Assembly (NCBI GenBank): GCA_038316385.1
Contig: JBBQAN010000003.1
Coordinates: 62,001-126,000 of the forward strand
Direction of reading: 5' to 3'
Length of the DNA: 64,000 bases
Source of the DNA: SZAS-103 sp038316385
GTDB taxonomy: Bacteria; Pseudomonadota; Gammaproteobacteria; Xanthomonadales; Xanthomonadaceae
Positions 63,721 through 64,000 of the stretch are shown here, piece by piece. The notes beneath the pieces are model-generated. The model worked only from the letters and a program-made list of their open reading frames with translations, had not been told where the DNA came from and made no database searches. The stretch's first letter is position 1. Each line of letters starts with the position of its first letter. A program made the position numbers and the translations under genes.

Positions 63721-64000
63721 GTGGCCAAACTCGATTTTCCGAAATTCCAGAAAACTCTGTCCGCATTCGACTTTACCCAATTGTTTGTCGATGTGCTCGG
63801 ATGGAATCGTGCATCCAGTGATCGCGATTGGCAGTCGGGCGAAGCGGGTGACACCGCATTTCGCTATCGCATGGTTGCCGAACTGGCCGGCGTGGCCGTA
63901 CTTCAAGTCGTTGCCGCCGCGGGCTGGCCGGATGAAACGCAACGACTCGCGATCTGGCGGCAAATCGCTAACCGCCACTATGAAAACTTGCTGATCTTCA
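63721..64000 (+). CDS. N-terminus of Eco57I-type methylase/defence protein, cut by window edge
   Basis: GTG 63721 begins 1 nt after the helicase stop; 93 codons are visible, open to the window end. Sequence MAKLDFPKFQKTLSAFDFTQ continues LFVDVLGWNR..., and the pattern FDFxxLFxxxLGW is what I associate with the N-termini of large Eco57I-type DNA methylases in defence loci. The following AGVAVLQVVAAAGWPD resembles the next conserved stretch. No methylase motif (NPPY) is visible yet. The identity is inference from this pattern and the position after the helicase. Confidence 0.55.
   Translation, partial: MAKLDFPKFQKTLSAFDFTQLFVDVLGWNRASSDRDWQSGEAGDTAFRYRMVAELAGVAVLQVVAAAGWPDETQRLAIWRQIANRHYENLLIF

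Overview
The window is 64 kb of high-GC, densely coded chromosome from a gammaproteobacterium, most likely of the Xanthomonadaceae/Rhodanobacteraceae group (order Lysobacterales). This placement is inferred from gene order and protein style: lptM-dapF-DUF484-xerC, algZ-algR-hemC, a complete mreBCD-mrdA-rodA-mltB-rlpA-dac wall-elongation cluster, two M1 peptidases and a lysine/alanine-rich histone-like protein. No rRNA, tRNA, CRISPR array, insertion sequence or prophage was seen.

Layout. 1-5.6 kb: 5' part of uvrD, an exported M1 aminopeptidase and, divergently, a short signal peptidase I. 5.6-12.3 kb: a 1253-residue PAS/GGDEF/EAL protein, then a coupled dehydrogenase pair and a divergent SDR. 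12.3-13.9 kb: one lower-GC orphan gene with an acidic tract, its own candidate promoter and a long leader, lying at the 3' end of the wall cluster. 13.9-23.7 kb: the wall-elongation cluster on the minus strand (mreB first, D,D-carboxypeptidase last), with several 4-nt stop/start overlaps. 24-31.3 kb: a PfkB kinase, a lipoprotein/hydrolase pair followed by decayed copies of the hydrolase 5' end, an M1 lipoprotein peptidase, ubiE and two small + strand genes. 31.3-34.7 kb: an orphan lipoprotein, a frameshifted MAPEG gene and a phospholipid trio (CDP-alcohol phosphatidyltransferase, acyltransferase, CdsA-like). 34.7-41.5 kb: the histone-like protein, an ECF sigma factor with a membrane partner, small proteins, and xerC-DUF484-dapF-lptM. 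41.5-45.9 kb: a prolyl oligopeptidase, a WYL regulator and a LolA-like protein.

45.9-52.8 kb is a redox operon: molybdopterin oxidoreductase, SLC13-type anion permease, four-cluster ferredoxin and DmsC/NrfD-like membrane anchor. The large subunit has no Tat signal, so a cytoplasmic SoeABC-like (sulfite-oxidising) complex with an oxyanion transporter is my best inference. This locus is scarred. A truncated, diverged second copy of the gene start lies directly upstream as a 76-codon ORF, a palindromic repeat is inserted in frame in the catalytic subunit, and a 32-codon ORF is wedged between subunit and permease.

52.8-60.1 kb: hemC-algR-algZ-esterase-pgaD-pgaC-pgaB, all on the minus strand. The expected outer-membrane porin gene pgaA is absent upstream of pgaB. 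At that boundary, reading the other way, an accessory locus starts: a 1128-residue protein fusing a PLD-like nuclease domain to a SNF2-type helicase, then the first 93 codons of a protein whose N-terminus resembles Eco57I-type methylase/defence proteins. This looks like the first gene and a half of an anti-phage system of the helicase-methylase(-ATPase)/DISARM-like kind, cut by the window edge, and it is the most interesting part of the window.
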